Below are positions 27,705-37,207 of a DNA stretch of 64,000 nucleotides, one piece after another. The DNA is taken from contig NZ_MWWS01000004.1 in NCBI RefSeq assembly GCF_002259585.1, positions 620,001 to 684,000 on the forward strand, given 5' to 3'. Source of the DNA: Bombiscardovia coagulans. GTDB taxonomy: Bacteria; Actinomycetota; Actinomycetes; Actinomycetales; Bifidobacteriaceae. Each line of letters opens with the position of its first letter. The stretch's first letter is position 1. Below the pieces are notes generated by a model. It saw only the letters and a list, made by a program, of their open reading frames with translations, had not been told where the DNA came from and searched no databases. A program made the translations under genes and the position numbers.

Positions 27705-27863
27705 ACAGCCCTCCATTAGCCGACCTGCAAGTCTGCTGTAACTCTTCTGATATGAATAACAATATTGTGCGCGCACTTCTTCTATAGGATTTAAGCACGC
27801 GACGACTACCGTAGCACTTTTTCACCTAATATATGCAATTGAACGTCACCAGTTTATTTACTC

Positions 27864-28820
27864 TTAGATACCATAAACAACTTGTGTGGTATTTCTGGTG
27901 GCTTCTGCTACCTGCTGAATAGACAGTTCCAAGGCCTCTGCCATAGCTCGCAAAGTATATGGAATCATATAAGGAGCATTAGTCCTACCCCTGTAAGGCA
28001 TTGGCGTTAAGTATGGTGCGTCAGTTTCTACCATGACGTGGTCAAGACCCACAATATTGAGAGCCTGACGGATGCCTTCATTGCCTTTATATGAGACTGT
28101 CCCAGAAAAAGACAAGTACCAACCATGTTCTGCCGCTACCTGAGCCATAGCAGCATCACCTGAGTATGAATGAAAAACAGTACGCTCAGGAGCTCCATCA
28201 GCCAACAGTGTTTCGATGACCTGCTGGTGGGCATCCCTATCGTGGATTTGGAGCGGCAGGTTCAATTCCTTAGCAAGCGCGATATGGTTGCGGAAGGCCT
28301 GCCGCTGGATATCCTCGGCAGCCTGGCCCGTACGGAAGAGATCCATGCCAGTCTCACCTATGGCCACTACCTCCTGTGTATGTGAGCTGGCAAGATTGAC
28401 AACACGCTCAAAAGCCTGATCGAAACTCTGCTCATGCCAAGGCTGGTAGCGAACGGGCAGCCCATCAGGGCCAGGAACCCCCCGGTGACCATGCAGAACA
28501 GCTTCATTAGGATGTATAGCCAAGGCTGCCCACACCGTTCCAGGATGCTGCTCAGCAAGTCGCACAGCTGTCTCCAGGCTTGGCAGCTCGCAACCAACAT
28601 CCACAAAGCCTTCTATGCCTACCTCCTGAGCCTGTTCAATCAACTGTTCCACAGCGTAGACTGGCACCGGCTGCTGGCCACGCGCACGAGCCTGGCGATC
28701 CATCTCTGCGGCAAATGGTGGCACAGAAGCCAAGTGTGTATGGTTGTCGACAGCATGAACACCTGTTGGAAGTGCAGGAGGCGCCGGAGCCCAATCCCTT
28801 TGACGATGATGTTTGCTCAT
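27864..28820 (-). CDS. tatD: TatD family metal-dependent hydrolase
   Basis: 318 residues, (beta/alpha)8 amidohydrolase-like fold. Metal ligands are visible: AVDNHTHLASV (H-x-H), AIGETGMDLFR (Glu), LPLQIHDRDAHQQVIE (His), TVFHSYSGDAAMAQ (His) and MVETDAPYLTP (Asp). TatD enzymes are Mg-dependent 3'-5' nucleases acting in DNA repair and RNA quality control. No ribosome site precedes the ATG at 28820, but TAGACT lies 7 nt upstream, so a leaderless transcript is possible. The N-terminal 25 residues are a polar, Pro-rich extension. Confidence 0.93.
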   Translation of the reverse strand: MSKHHRQRDWAPAPPALPTGVHAVDNHTHLASVPPFAAEMDRQARARGQQPVPVYAVEQLIEQAQEVGIEGFVDVGCELPSLETAVRLAEQHPGTVWAALAIHPNEAVLHGHRGVPGPDGLPVRYQPWHEQSFDQAFERVVNLASSHTQEVVAIGETGMDLFRTGQAAEDIQRQAFRNHIALAKELNLPLQIHDRDAHQQVIETLLADGAPERTVFHSYSGDAAMAQVAAEHGWYLSFSGTVSYKGNEGIRQALNIVGLDHVMVETDAPYLTPMPYRGRTNAPYMIPYTLRAMAEALELSIQQVAEATRNTTQVVYGI

Positions 28821-28910
28821 ATGTACTAGTCTAAGTACCAGGGGTACCCATTCGAACGTACCATCACTGTGAATAGGTTACAGGGTTACACTCTCTGTGA
28901 TAAAGAAAAA

Positions 28911-28938
28911 CGGCTCTGACTACCCCGAGTCAGAGCCG
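28911..28938 (-). terminator. Terminator of the sugar ABC operon
   Basis: Perfect 11-bp stem CGGCTCTGACT/AGTCAGAGCCG (28911-28921, 28928-28938), loop of 6, followed leftward by TTTTTCTTT. A textbook intrinsic terminator 65 bp past the last permease stop. Confidence 0.92.
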
Positions 28939-29003
28939 CAGCACTACGAAGATTCCATCACTTACTTGGTAAGGCAGTGGAAAAAACGGTATTCTATTTT
29001 GTG

Positions 29004-29912
29004 CTATTTGATGCCTGTCATCGCGATACCTTGCACAAAGCTCTTCTGAATGAAGAAGAAGATAATAAGCAAGGGTAAGGCAGATATGAGAGCACCGGCC
29101 ATCACCACACCATAGGGGGTAACAGAAGAGCCGTGACCAGTCAGCATAGCTAGGCCAGCAGTTATAGTCCGCGTCTCCGGCTTAGACGTCATAATTAAGG
29201 GCCAGAGGAGATCATTCCAATTGCCCATAAAATTGAACATTGCCACTACCAATACAGCAGACTTAGCATTGGGAAGTACAATCTGCAAGAAAATACGAAA
29301 TTCTCCTGCACCATCTATACGCGCAGCATTATCTAGATCCTTAGGTAACGAGATAAAGAACTGCCGCAAGAGGAAAATACCACCAACATCAGCCAGTCTA
29401 GGAATAATAATGCCCCAGTACGAGTTAACCAGATTCATCGAAGCCAGGAGCTTGTATACGGGAATCAAGAGAGCCATAGCTGGAATCATCATAGTCGCAA
29501 TAAGCAGGCCCAGCAGGAAACCACGCCCCTTAAAATCAATGCGGGAGAGGCCATACGCAGCCATAGCATCGAAGAAGACTGAGAAAATAGTCACCGTTCC
29601 AGCAAAAATTACTGTGTTTACCATTTGGCGACCAATAGGCATTCTTTGGAAAAGCGACGTGTAGTTATCAAAGGTGAACGATGACGGAATAATCTTAGGT
29701 GGCCAAGTCTGCGTCAATTTATTAGGGGTAAAAGACGTAATCAAAACAATAAGCAGGGGAAAGATGATGACAATCGTCATCGCAATCAGTAGCACATATG
29801 TAAGTGTCCGAGCAATAAGAGAACGGGTGTGGGCCCTCTTCTTTAGCTGATCACTCCTGTGACGTTCACTGCTCACTTGGGAAAGCGATGGTGCTTGTGC
29901 AGCGTGACTCAT
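29004..29912 (-). CDS. Sugar ABC transporter permease (MalG/UgpE type)
   Basis: 302 residues, six predicted helices, beginning with a basic cytoplasmic N-terminus and helix 1 (TLTYVLLIAMTIVIIFPLLIVLI). The EAA coupling motif reads DNAARIDGAGEFRIFLQIVLPNAK near 190-215, matching the E/D-A-A-x3-G-x9-I-x-L-P pattern that docks to the ATPase. The C-terminus FIQKSFVQGIAMTGIK is typical of the MalG-like partner. The ATG at 29912 overlaps the stop of the upstream permease and has GGAGG. Together with the other permease it forms the import channel. Given the surrounding GH43 genes, arabino-oligosaccharides are the likely cargo (inference). Confidence 0.94.
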   Translation of the reverse strand: MSHAAQAPSLSQVSSERHRSDQLKKRAHTRSLIARTLTYVLLIAMTIVIIFPLLIVLITSFTPNKLTQTWPPKIIPSSFTFDNYTSLFQRMPIGRQMVNTVIFAGTVTIFSVFFDAMAAYGLSRIDFKGRGFLLGLLIATMMIPAMALLIPVYKLLASMNLVNSYWGIIIPRLADVGGIFLLRQFFISLPKDLDNAARIDGAGEFRIFLQIVLPNAKSAVLVVAMFNFMGNWNDLLWPLIMTSKPETRTITAGLAMLTGHGSSVTPYGVVMAGALISALPLLIIFFFIQKSFVQGIAMTGIK

Positions 29913-30859
29913 CCGATTTCCTCCTTCTCATGCTTGTTATTACTGATCAGCTGAGCAAGGCCCAAAATCAGTGTCATAATCAACAAAATATAAGACAGTG
30001 CTGAGGCGTAGCCCATCTTGCCATTGCCAAAAGCTTCAGTATAAATGCGATACACAATCGTTTCTGTAGATCTGTCTGGACCACCGGAAGTTAAGATGAA
30101 AACTTGGTCAAAGACCTGGAAAGAGCCAATCAAACCGAAAATAACCACATAATTAAACGTTGGTCTCAAACCTGGGATAGTGATATGCAAGAATCGCTGC
30201 CAAGCATTAGCACCGTCCAATGATGCCGCTTCATAAAGTTCTTGAGAAATGCCTTGTAAACCAGCTAAAAAGATGACCATGAAATAGCCAAAATTCTTCC
30301 AGATAGTAATGGCGATGATGGTTGCCAGCGCTGTAGACTTAGACCCTAAAAGATCTAGGTGCTGGATGCCGAAATACTGATTAGCCCAATATGGAATCAG
30401 ACCGAGCGAAGGCGACAGCAGGAAACTCCAAGCTATTGAAGCCACCGTCAGCGAAATAATAAACGGCATAAAGAGGCAAGTACGGAAGAACCCAACGCAT
30501 TTTAAGTCCTTGCGGTTCAGTAAAAGCGCAAACGCTAGGGCAACAATAACGACTAGAGGTGCATAAAAAACGGCATAGATGACAGTATTGCGGAAGTCAA
30601 TCCAAAAGTCGCCGTTAGTAAAGAGCTTCGCATAATTTTCGAAGCCCACGAAGCGTCCACTGCGGTTAATACGGTCTGTAGTCAGTGAAGTAAAGAATGT
30701 TTTAACAGTGGGATAAAAAACAAAAACTGTTAAGACAATGAGGGCCGGAGCCACAAAAGCTAGACCAATACGGATATTCCGTCTCGATAAGCTCTTTTTG
30801 TTTTCTTGTACCTCCTGGGCAACACCTTGAACAGTTGGAACCTTATGTGATGTGGACAT
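29909..30859 (-). CDS. Sugar ABC transporter permease (MalF/UgpA type)
   Basis: 316 residues from the ATG at 30859, with GGAGG 5 nt upstream. Six predicted helices; helix 1 is IGLAFVAPALIVLTVFVFYP. The EAA loop reads YEAASLDGANAWQRFLHITIPGLRPT near 210-235, a canonical E-A-A-x2-D-G-A match. The adjacent FGLIGSFQVFDQVFILTSGGP is diagnostic of oligosaccharide permeases of the CUT1 group. Its stop overlaps the next permease (ATGA). No ATPase gene is in the locus; CUT1 systems in bifidobacteria commonly borrow a shared MsmK-like ATPase encoded elsewhere. Confidence 0.94.
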   Translation of the reverse strand: MSTSHKVPTVQGVAQEVQENKKSLSRRNIRIGLAFVAPALIVLTVFVFYPTVKTFFTSLTTDRINRSGRFVGFENYAKLFTNGDFWIDFRNTVIYAVFYAPLVVIVALAFALLLNRKDLKCVGFFRTCLFMPFIISLTVASIAWSFLLSPSLGLIPYWANQYFGIQHLDLLGSKSTALATIIAITIWKNFGYFMVIFLAGLQGISQELYEAASLDGANAWQRFLHITIPGLRPTFNYVVIFGLIGSFQVFDQVFILTSGGPDRSTETIVYRIYTEAFGNGKMGYASALSYILLIMTLILGLAQLISNNKHEKEEIG

Positions 30860-30926
30860 CGATACCTCCAATTCGATGTTGGAATGAAAGCAAGCAGTGA
30901 CTCACCCTTTAGTCAACGTTCACCCA

Positions 30927-30947
30927 GGCCCGCCAGCAGAGCGGGCC
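30927..30947 (-). other. Intercistronic hairpin between binding protein and permeases
   Basis: 7-bp GC-only stem GGCCCGC/GCGGGCC (30927-30933, 30941-30947), 7-nt loop, no U-tract. In such operons a hairpin here typically limits read-through or protects the upstream mRNA, so the binding protein is made in excess. Confidence 0.5.
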
Positions 30948-30995
30948 CAAGCGAAAAATGAGATGGCTTAGATGTTGAGCGAGCCGAGACTCGGA

Positions 30996-32315
30996 TTAGT
31001 CTTCAGCCTTGTATTCATCGAGATAACCTTGGATCTTTTTAGCTGACTTGCTGAGCTCAGTACTGAGATCATTGCCAGTACGAGAAGTGTTCTGAGTCAG
31101 GGAGTCGACTGTTGCGGCGATATCTCCGAAACCACCCTTAAGACCAGCAATACCAATATAGGATTTGTCGGTATTCTCAGCCACCTTAGCAATTAGCGGA
31201 CGCTTAGAAAGCTCTTGCGCGGTAACTGTCTTGTTATTGGGTGGATAAGCCGAGCCCAGAGACCACATCACCTGATTATCATGGTTGTTGTAATACTTGA
31301 AGAACTCATAAATACCTTTCTTCTTGGCTTCATCCTTCACCTGTGAAGTAACCCACCAATACAGGCCTGTCGAACCAGTGTTGGAGCCCTTCTTACCGTC
31401 AGCATACACATATGAACCTTGTCCTTCAGGGACTGGGAAGAGGTCGTGTTTGATACCTTTATCTGTAGCAGCCTGATCTTCCCATGGTCCTACGATAACC
31501 ATGGCGGACTGACCGGACTCGAAAGACTCACGAGCTGCGGTATCGTCCATACCAGCCTTGGAGTAGCCGGCCTTATAGAAAGCCCGCATTTTTTCCAAGA
31601 ACGCTTTGTTTTCGGGCGAATCGAGGGTGATTTTACCCTTGGTATCGTAAATACCAGTACCATTACCCTTCAAGAACGGTGCCCATCCTACATCTGCGAG
31701 CGCCATGCCATACTGTTTCTTACCAGGATCTGTTAACTTCTTGGCTGTTTCTAGAAGGTCATCCCAAGTCTTTGGATAGTCGTTTTCAGTAAGGCCAGCA
31801 GCCTTCCACATATCTGTGTTGTACCAGACAGTAGTGGGAGCATAGCCCATAGGGACAGCGCACTGCTGTTTCTTACCATCGATTTTAAACTCAGTTTGAG
31901 CAGTTACACTAGGCAGATAATCTTTGGTACCGTTAGCTGGATCGTCGTAGAAATCCTGTACACATTGGAAAGTGCCGTCAATGGACCAGCCTTGCCCATT
32001 ATCTGCACCTGTAGTGACGAAGTCTGGTCCGTCACCAGAAGTTACCTTCGTCACCATAGTTTCGCCGATAGTACTCCAGGGCTGAAGCTGGGCATCAATG
32101 TGATACTTCTTCTGTGAAGCATTGAAATTATCGACTATTTTCTTAAGGGTCTTGCCGTCAGCCTCAGAGAAGCCGTGCCACATCGTAATGTTTGTTACGC
32201 CATCTTTGCCTGTGTTACTACTCTCATTCGAGCTACCACAGCCTGAAAGTCCTACCGTGCCCAGTGTAGCTAGGGCAACAGCTGCGACAGCAGCTTTTTT
32301 AAATTTCTTCATCAT
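30996..32315 (-). CDS. Extracellular sugar-binding lipoprotein (ABC transporter)
   Basis: 439 residues. The lipoprotein signal is clear: a basic start MMKKFKK, a hydrophobic core, and the lipobox LSGC at about residues 23-26, so it is anchored in the outer leaflet of the membrane. The mature protein is a family 1 solute-binding protein: NITMWHGFSEADGKTLKKIVDNFN, GYAPTTVWYNTDMWKAAGL and KTWDDLLETAKKLTD. Two adjacent ATGs (32315, 32312) share the GGAAGGG site. First gene of a three-gene transporter unit, with a 16-bp palindrome about 150 bp upstream that matches the locus operator. Predicted ligand: arabino-oligosaccharides, by context only. Confidence 0.95.
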   Translation of the reverse strand: MMKKFKKAAVAAVALATLGTVGLSGCGSSNESSNTGKDGVTNITMWHGFSEADGKTLKKIVDNFNASQKKYHIDAQLQPWSTIGETMVTKVTSGDGPDFVTTGADNGQGWSIDGTFQCVQDFYDDPANGTKDYLPSVTAQTEFKIDGKKQQCAVPMGYAPTTVWYNTDMWKAAGLTENDYPKTWDDLLETAKKLTDPGKKQYGMALADVGWAPFLKGNGTGIYDTKGKITLDSPENKAFLEKMRAFYKAGYSKAGMDDTAARESFESGQSAMVIVGPWEDQAATDKGIKHDLFPVPEGQGSYVYADGKKGSNTGSTGLYWWVTSQVKDEAKKKGIYEFFKYYNNHDNQVMWSLGSAYPPNNKTVTAQELSKRPLIAKVAENTDKSYIGIAGLKGGFGDIAATVDSLTQNTSRTGNDLSTELSKSAKKIQGYLDEYKAED

Positions 32316-32463
32316 GTCCCTTCCTCTTGAGAAAGATCTCGACTGTTCAGCAGCCTTGCTACATTACAGACTTCGTAACCTAGCTTCAGTGCTTGGTCGG
32401 CAACATTTGGTTATGCGTCCTCACATGCCCATGCCGCCAACTGTTGCCAGCCGCGAAACATGT

Positions 32464-32479
32464 TTTGCAACGTTGCAAA
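32464..32479. promoter_or_regulatory. Putative LacI operator upstream of the transporter operon
   Basis: TTTGCAACGTTGCAAA, a 16-bp perfect palindrome centred on CG, in the gap between the GH43 gene and the binding-protein gene. It shares the CAACGTT core with four other sites in the locus. Confidence 0.65.
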
Positions 32480-32536
32480 TCTCATAATACCAATTTCTCT
32501 AACGATGTACAAGTTCACTCGTAATCCCCAGCAAAC

Positions 32537-33532
32537 CTAATAGGTATCGCCACTTGGCGATAGAATCTCGCCTGTCTTTGGCGTCCAACGGTCATCAGGC
32601 GCAGGTTCACCAAAGTCAGGACCATTGTCGGCCCAAAGGACCACTCCCACACGCGCATGACGGTTGGGATCAAACAGCGGATCCCCTTCAATATGAGTGT
32701 AATTGCGAGCATGGTAAACTATTACGTCTTGGCTGTCATCCTCAGACACAGTAAAACAGTTATGCCCAGGGCCGTACTGATTATTGGCCTCACACGTCTT
32801 AAAAACAGGTTCCTTACTCTTACTCCAAGAGCGAGGATTGAGCAGATCGTCGCTCTCTTGTGCAGTCAGCATACCTACTGCATACGGCACACCTGTACCT
32901 GAAGCCGAGTAAGTCACATAAATCTTGCCATCATGTCGCAAAACCGCCGGACCCTCATTCACCATAAAGTCAATGCACTCCCAGTCATATTCTGGTTTAG
33001 ACAGCATAACTGGTTCTGAGGCCAGAGTCCACGGATTCTCCATACGCGCTATATAAAGGTTGGAATTACCTTCAATTTCAGGATCCTTCTGTGCCCAAAT
33101 CAAGTACTGCACACCATCAATTACATCAGTCGTGGCATCAAGCGAGAAAGAATCAATGGGCGTATGTATTTGCCCCTTTTCCACCCAGTGATCAGAACAA
33201 GGATCTTCGTTGGTATTCTCTAAAACATACATGCGGTGAGTAGGCAAATCGTGAGATCCAAAATCATCTTCTGCCGCAGCAAAATAAATATACCAAGCAC
33301 CCCCAATTCGATGTAGTTCTGGAGCCCAAATATATCTGCTCATGGGTCCTGAGTCATGCTTGCGCCAAAGAATTTGCTCCTCAGCATGCTGCAAATCATT
33401 AATACGATCCGCTTTCCGCAAGATAATACGGTCGTACTCTGGGTGCGAACCAGTGAAATAGTAGTGACCATTATATTTCAGCAGCCAAGGATCTGCACGC
33501 TGCAACACAATCGGATTATGATATTGAGACAT
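32537..33532 (-). CDS. GH43 family alpha-L-arabinofuranosidase, cytosolic
   Basis: 331 residues, a single five-bladed beta-propeller and no secretion signal. The three GH43 acidic residues can be placed: Asp14 in QRADPWLL (base), Asp near 132 in SFSLDATTD (pKa modulator) and Glu near 192 in VNEGPAVLRHDGK (acid). RYIWAPELHRIGGAWYIYFAA is the usual blade motif. Its compact length and motifs resemble exo-acting arabinofuranosidases. A cytosolic exo-enzyme fits release of arabinose from imported oligosaccharides. An operator-like site lies 39 bp before its start. It is transcribed on the same strand as the transporter, but the 221-bp gap between them suggests separate promoters. Confidence 0.88.
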   Translation of the reverse strand: MSQYHNPIVLQRADPWLLKYNGHYYFTGSHPEYDRIILRKADRINDLQHAEEQILWRKHDSGPMSRYIWAPELHRIGGAWYIYFAAAEDDFGSHDLPTHRMYVLENTNEDPCSDHWVEKGQIHTPIDSFSLDATTDVIDGVQYLIWAQKDPEIEGNSNLYIARMENPWTLASEPVMLSKPEYDWECIDFMVNEGPAVLRHDGKIYVTYSASGTGVPYAVGMLTAQESDDLLNPRSWSKSKEPVFKTCEANNQYGPGHNCFTVSEDDSQDVIVYHARNYTHIEGDPLFDPNRHARVGVVLWADNGPDFGEPAPDDRWTPKTGEILSPSGDTY

Positions 33533-33570
33533 TTCACATTCCCATCAAGTCATCGTTGAACAATGCAAAC

Positions 33571-33584
33571 TTACAACGTTATAA
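33571..33584. promoter_or_regulatory. Putative LacI operator upstream of the cytosolic GH43 gene
   Basis: TTACAACGTTATAA, identical over 14 bp to the site at 37123-37136. On the minus strand it overlaps TATAAC, a plausible -10 element, 39 bp before the start codon. Confidence 0.7.
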
Positions 33585-33692
33585 TATACACCAATTCCTC
33601 ATGATTCTCATCAATTAGCGTTCGCTTGTTATCAGCTGCCCCTTAAGGAAGAGGCAGCTGACCCACCTAAACCGTCGGTACATCAAATCGAA

Positions 33693-36600
33693 CTACTGGC
33701 GATGCAATCCTGCCAGAAACACACCAGCACATACCAAACTCAATAGGCCCAATACCAGCGCTACACCTATGACAAAGCCCAGTGAAACACCAGTGTAAGC
33801 TAATTGAGATTGAGTAACTGCCTTCATCAACCCATGAGATCTATGTTCACTATTGTGCGTTTCTCGCCGAGACACTGGTAAGGCGATAGCTTTTGTTATA
33901 TAACCATCTTTACGGTTGTTGAGCGCGTGAGCTGGATCAAATTGCTTATTCACACCTGTAGCGTTTTGGCGTTCCTTTTCCTTGACAGAGTTGTCAATCG
34001 TACTTGCGTGCTGTTTTGATTGATCCTTACTCCCAATATTCCCGTCAGTATTTCCATGGTTGTCATCGTTGACGGAGCAAGGCACCGGGGTACTTGATGA
34101 GTCCCCCAATATTCGTGAACCCCAAACAGCTACCGCACCTGAAGCAGCAGGAACATCAGAACCAGCATTCGTGAATACGTCACCACCAACACCACTCAAC
34201 ACGATGCGCCGCTGGTTGTACTCATCTACTTGCGTCGCTATAGCAAGCTCATAATTACCATGAATGCCGCTCATCGCTGAACTACCACTCACATGCAACT
34301 TGAGGTTGGACCCATGAATCTCCCAGCGCCCTTTTGCCACGCCACCCAAGCTACCATCAGCTTTGAGAACCAATTGTTGAGTTTGATTTATGCCAGCTGC
34401 CGTTACTGTCCCTCCTGCATAGAAAGAGGTCGGATTATGCACAACGAATTCATATTCGCCAGGCACTGAACTCGCTTCGGTCACTGCACCCAACTTCCCT
34501 GAATACTCATATGGAGAGGAGACCAACCAGCCGTCAGCCGTAGCCAGCATCTGATTTACCCTAACTTGATGTTCTTCTTGGTTACCCGAGGTCCGCACAA
34601 AGCGAGAGTGGTACACATTAAAAATAGAACCATCAGCTTCTGTCAGTAACGCATTACCACCTTGAGCAGTCATTACTTCATGCTGTCCTGTTTGATGAAC
34701 TGAGCTCATAATTCTTAGCCCTCTATTCACAAGCTTATCGTCTGGAAGTTTACGGGTATATATAGCAGGGTTACCATTTTGATCCAGATACGGACCCGTT
34801 ATCGACCGAGAACGGAATTCGCGCATTTGATACCCACCAGTTTGCGTAAGTCCGCCATATGAGAGCATGAGATACCACCAGTTTCCATGCTTAACCAAGG
34901 CTGAACCCTCACCCGAGTTACCATAACCACCCGCTAGCTTATGCCCATAGTAGGCGTCAGAAACATTGGCCTGGGTTGGATATTTCGTGTCATAATCACG
35001 AAGCCCTGTGGTTTTATCGAGTTTTATCATCCATATGCCACCAAACCAGGAGCCAAAACTCATCCACAAATCACCATTTTCGTCATATTTGACGCAAGCA
35101 TCTATCATATTTAAGCCAGTATCTTCTAAGCTGGAATAGCGAGTAAGATCTGGGTGCTGACCAAGTACCTTGAGAACATCAGTCTTACCTGCATTAGAAG
35201 CCTGGAAACCTGAGTAAATAACTGGACCCACATACGTCCAGTCCCCTTCGATGTCATCAGCGGTAAGCAGCACCATCACTGACTTTTGGTATGGAAAACC
35301 ACCACCGTTGATACTCATATACATACACCACTTGCTCATACTGGTGTTCCAAATAACCTCAGGAGCCCACATATTGCCGGCTACATCTGGGTTGGACGCT
35401 TGCTTAGGCCAGGAATTCCAGATAGGTGCAAAAATGCGCTCATAATCAGTGCTGAGGTTATTGGTAAACGGCTCCCAATGTTGCAAATCTGTACTTCGAG
35501 CCCAAGCACGGTGGGACCCGAAAATGTAATACTTACCATTGGCCTTTACGATGGAAGGATCATGCGAAGAAGTCCTCACGTGACTTGAGTCTGCCCCGGC
35601 CGAAAGAGGCTGAAGGCTCACTTGAACTTGCTTAGTTACTGGCTTTGCCAGCTGAGGTACCGTAACAGTAGCCGTAAGCACTACACTACGAGCAGTACCA
35701 CAGTCAGGACGATGGACTATAGCTGCAACTGTTTGAGAACCAGCGATCGGTTTCTGCGGTCTTACTAGGTTAGGATCAGACGACTTCCAGCTGATTCTAC
35801 CCTCTACATGATATGCAGGTAGGCTCATACGAGCAGGCAGCAGAAAATCACCCCGCACATCATCGGCCCGCTCAACCTGTATAGCATCCGCAATTTTAGA
35901 AGCTAAGCCATCTGTACCCACACGTTGAGGAACCAGAACTTGAAAAGCACGGGTGACATGTCGACTGGGTTGCGCCATACCCGGTAGCGGTTGTGCCCTT
36001 GCAGTTAGCGTTACCTGCTGATCACTTGAGGATTGATGTACCCGCGCTTGTGCACGGTCGGCATCAATAGTGATTATTGACGGATCAGATGAGGTCCAAG
36101 AAAGCTGAGCAGCCGGCGTGGTGGCGGGTAAAGCAAAATCGTCTATCGCAGAAGACGGTAAAGTCAATCCGTGCAATTGCTCATCCAGCAAGCGACCAAC
36201 CCCATCAGGCTGCAAACTTTGTGCTATCTGCATAGGAGTCAGCACACGGTCGTAGATAGCAAAAGCCTTGATGCCACCATGGAAGAGAGCATCACCAACA
36301 CCCGGATATCTCGATTGACCTATGACATTATGGGTCTGATCGCCAAATTGAGCTGGATTAACGGTAGCTTTCGAAGAACCGACTACACTACCATCTATAT
36401 ATAACGTCACTTCATTATTAGTGCCATCGATGGTGGCAGTGAGCGTCTGATAATCACTCATTGACACATTCCGGGAAGCAGAGAAGAAGGTCTCACCAGC
36501 ACCATTACCTTGAGAAGTTATAGACGTATAGAGCGATGTATGGGTAGAGACAGCCCAAGACCCTTTACTCGCCTGCCCTGTACCACCCAGAGACCACAAG

Positions 36601-37031
36601 TACGTCCATGGTCCAGAAGCATTGAACGCATCATTTTTCACAACAGTAGAAATAGTTACACTCGAATGGTTGGACAGAAGACCATTGGGAAGCTTGACGT
36701 AATAGTTTCCCTGCATAGCCAATGCACCGTCTTGCATTATGGCAGAAGCAGTCGCCTCGTGCTCATCAAGCAAACGAGCATGCCCAACATTAGTTTGAGA
36801 ACCCAAATTCGCCAGATCATGATCTCCAGCTCGCATAGATGAAAAATCATATTTTACTGAAGGTTGAAGCGTTGGCTGTTCAGACTTTTGTAAATCCTGA
36901 ACTGCGGACGCCCTAGGAGACACGACTACAGCGCACAGTGTCAGTACCATAGCGGTAACCATGATCACTATCCAAAAAGCTTTTAATCTTCCAGATATCG
37001 ATTTTCGATAAAACTTGACAATATGACTCAT
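33693..37031 (-). CDS. Cell-wall-anchored multidomain GH43 endo-arabinanase
   Basis: About 1112 residues from the ATG at 37031 (AAAGGAG site); a signal peptide ends near PRASA, residue 43. Then come a LamG/concanavalin-like domain (about 45-270), two short Ig-like repeats with LSWTSSDPSI and ISWKSSDPNL (about 275-460), and a GH43 propeller (about 485-800). Its acidic triad is Asp near 490 (SSHDPSIVK), Asp near 643 (NMIDACVKYD) and Glu near 707 (NSGEGSALV). A C-terminal beta-domain typical of endo-1,5-arabinanases follows, then a polar linker, LAYTG near 1077, a hydrophobic helix and a basic tail. LAxTG is the motif used by class E sortases of high-GC Gram-positives. The enzyme is predicted to cut arabinan at the cell surface. 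Confidence 0.92.
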   Translation of the reverse strand: MSHIVKFYRKSISGRLKAFWIVIMVTAMVLTLCAVVVSPRASAVQDLQKSEQPTLQPSVKYDFSSMRAGDHDLANLGSQTNVGHARLLDEHEATASAIMQDGALAMQGNYYVKLPNGLLSNHSSVTISTVVKNDAFNASGPWTYLWSLGGTGQASKGSWAVSTHTSLYTSITSQGNGAGETFFSASRNVSMSDYQTLTATIDGTNNEVTLYIDGSVVGSSKATVNPAQFGDQTHNVIGQSRYPGVGDALFHGGIKAFAIYDRVLTPMQIAQSLQPDGVGRLLDEQLHGLTLPSSAIDDFALPATTPAAQLSWTSSDPSIITIDADRAQARVHQSSSDQQVTLTARAQPLPGMAQPSRHVTRAFQVLVPQRVGTDGLASKIADAIQVERADDVRGDFLLPARMSLPAYHVEGRISWKSSDPNLVRPQKPIAGSQTVAAIVHRPDCGTARSVVLTATVTVPQLAKPVTKQVQVSLQPLSAGADSSHVRTSSHDPSIVKANGKYYIFGSHRAWARSTDLQHWEPFTNNLSTDYERIFAPIWNSWPKQASNPDVAGNMWAPEVIWNTSMSKWCMYMSINGGGFPYQKSVMVLLTADDIEGDWTYVGPVIYSGFQASNAGKTDVLKVLGQHPDLTRYSSLEDTGLNMIDACVKYDENGDLWMSFGSWFGGIWMIKLDKTTGLRDYDTKYPTQANVSDAYYGHKLAGGYGNSGEGSALVKHGNWWYLMLSYGGLTQTGGYQMREFRSRSITGPYLDQNGNPAIYTRKLPDDKLVNRGLRIMSSVHQTGQHEVMTAQGGNALLTEADGSIFNVYHSRFVRTSGNQEEHQVRVNQMLATADGWLVSSPYEYSGKLGAVTEASSVPGEYEFVVHNPTSFYAGGTVTAAGINQTQQLVLKADGSLGGVAKGRWEIHGSNLKLHVSGSSAMSGIHGNYELAIATQVDEYNQRRIVLSGVGGDVFTNAGSDVPAASGAVAVWGSRILGDSSSTPVPCSVNDDNHGNTDGNIGSKDQSKQHASTIDNSVKEKERQNATGVNKQFDPAHALNNRKDGYITKAIALPVSRRETHNSEHRSHGLMKAVTQSQLAYTGVSLGFVIGVALVLGLLSLVCAGVFLAGLHRQ

Positions 37032-37122
37032 TACACAACTCCTTTGTATGCGTATACCAGCAAGATGCAGGTTCAAACCCGCGCCCTGAGTCACCGATCG
37101 TTCATCAGCGAACAACTCTATC

Positions 37123-37136
37123 TTACAACGTTATAA
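37123..37136. promoter_or_regulatory. Putative LacI operator upstream of the wall-anchored arabinanase
   Basis: TTACAACGTTATAA, identical to the site at 33571-33584 and placed 92 bp before the start codon, between the LacI gene and its target. Confidence 0.7.
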
Positions 37137-37207
37137 AGTGCCTGTCTAAGAGGCTTCACACATAGTAATGACAGCTACAAGTGTCTTTACAGCATGCCCT
37201 GGCCGGG

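Noticed and set aside
27705..27863. A c-di-AMP-type riboswitch before kup
   Set aside because: The gap is only about 160 bp and I could not trace the conserved pairing pattern; kup riboswitches are also not universal.
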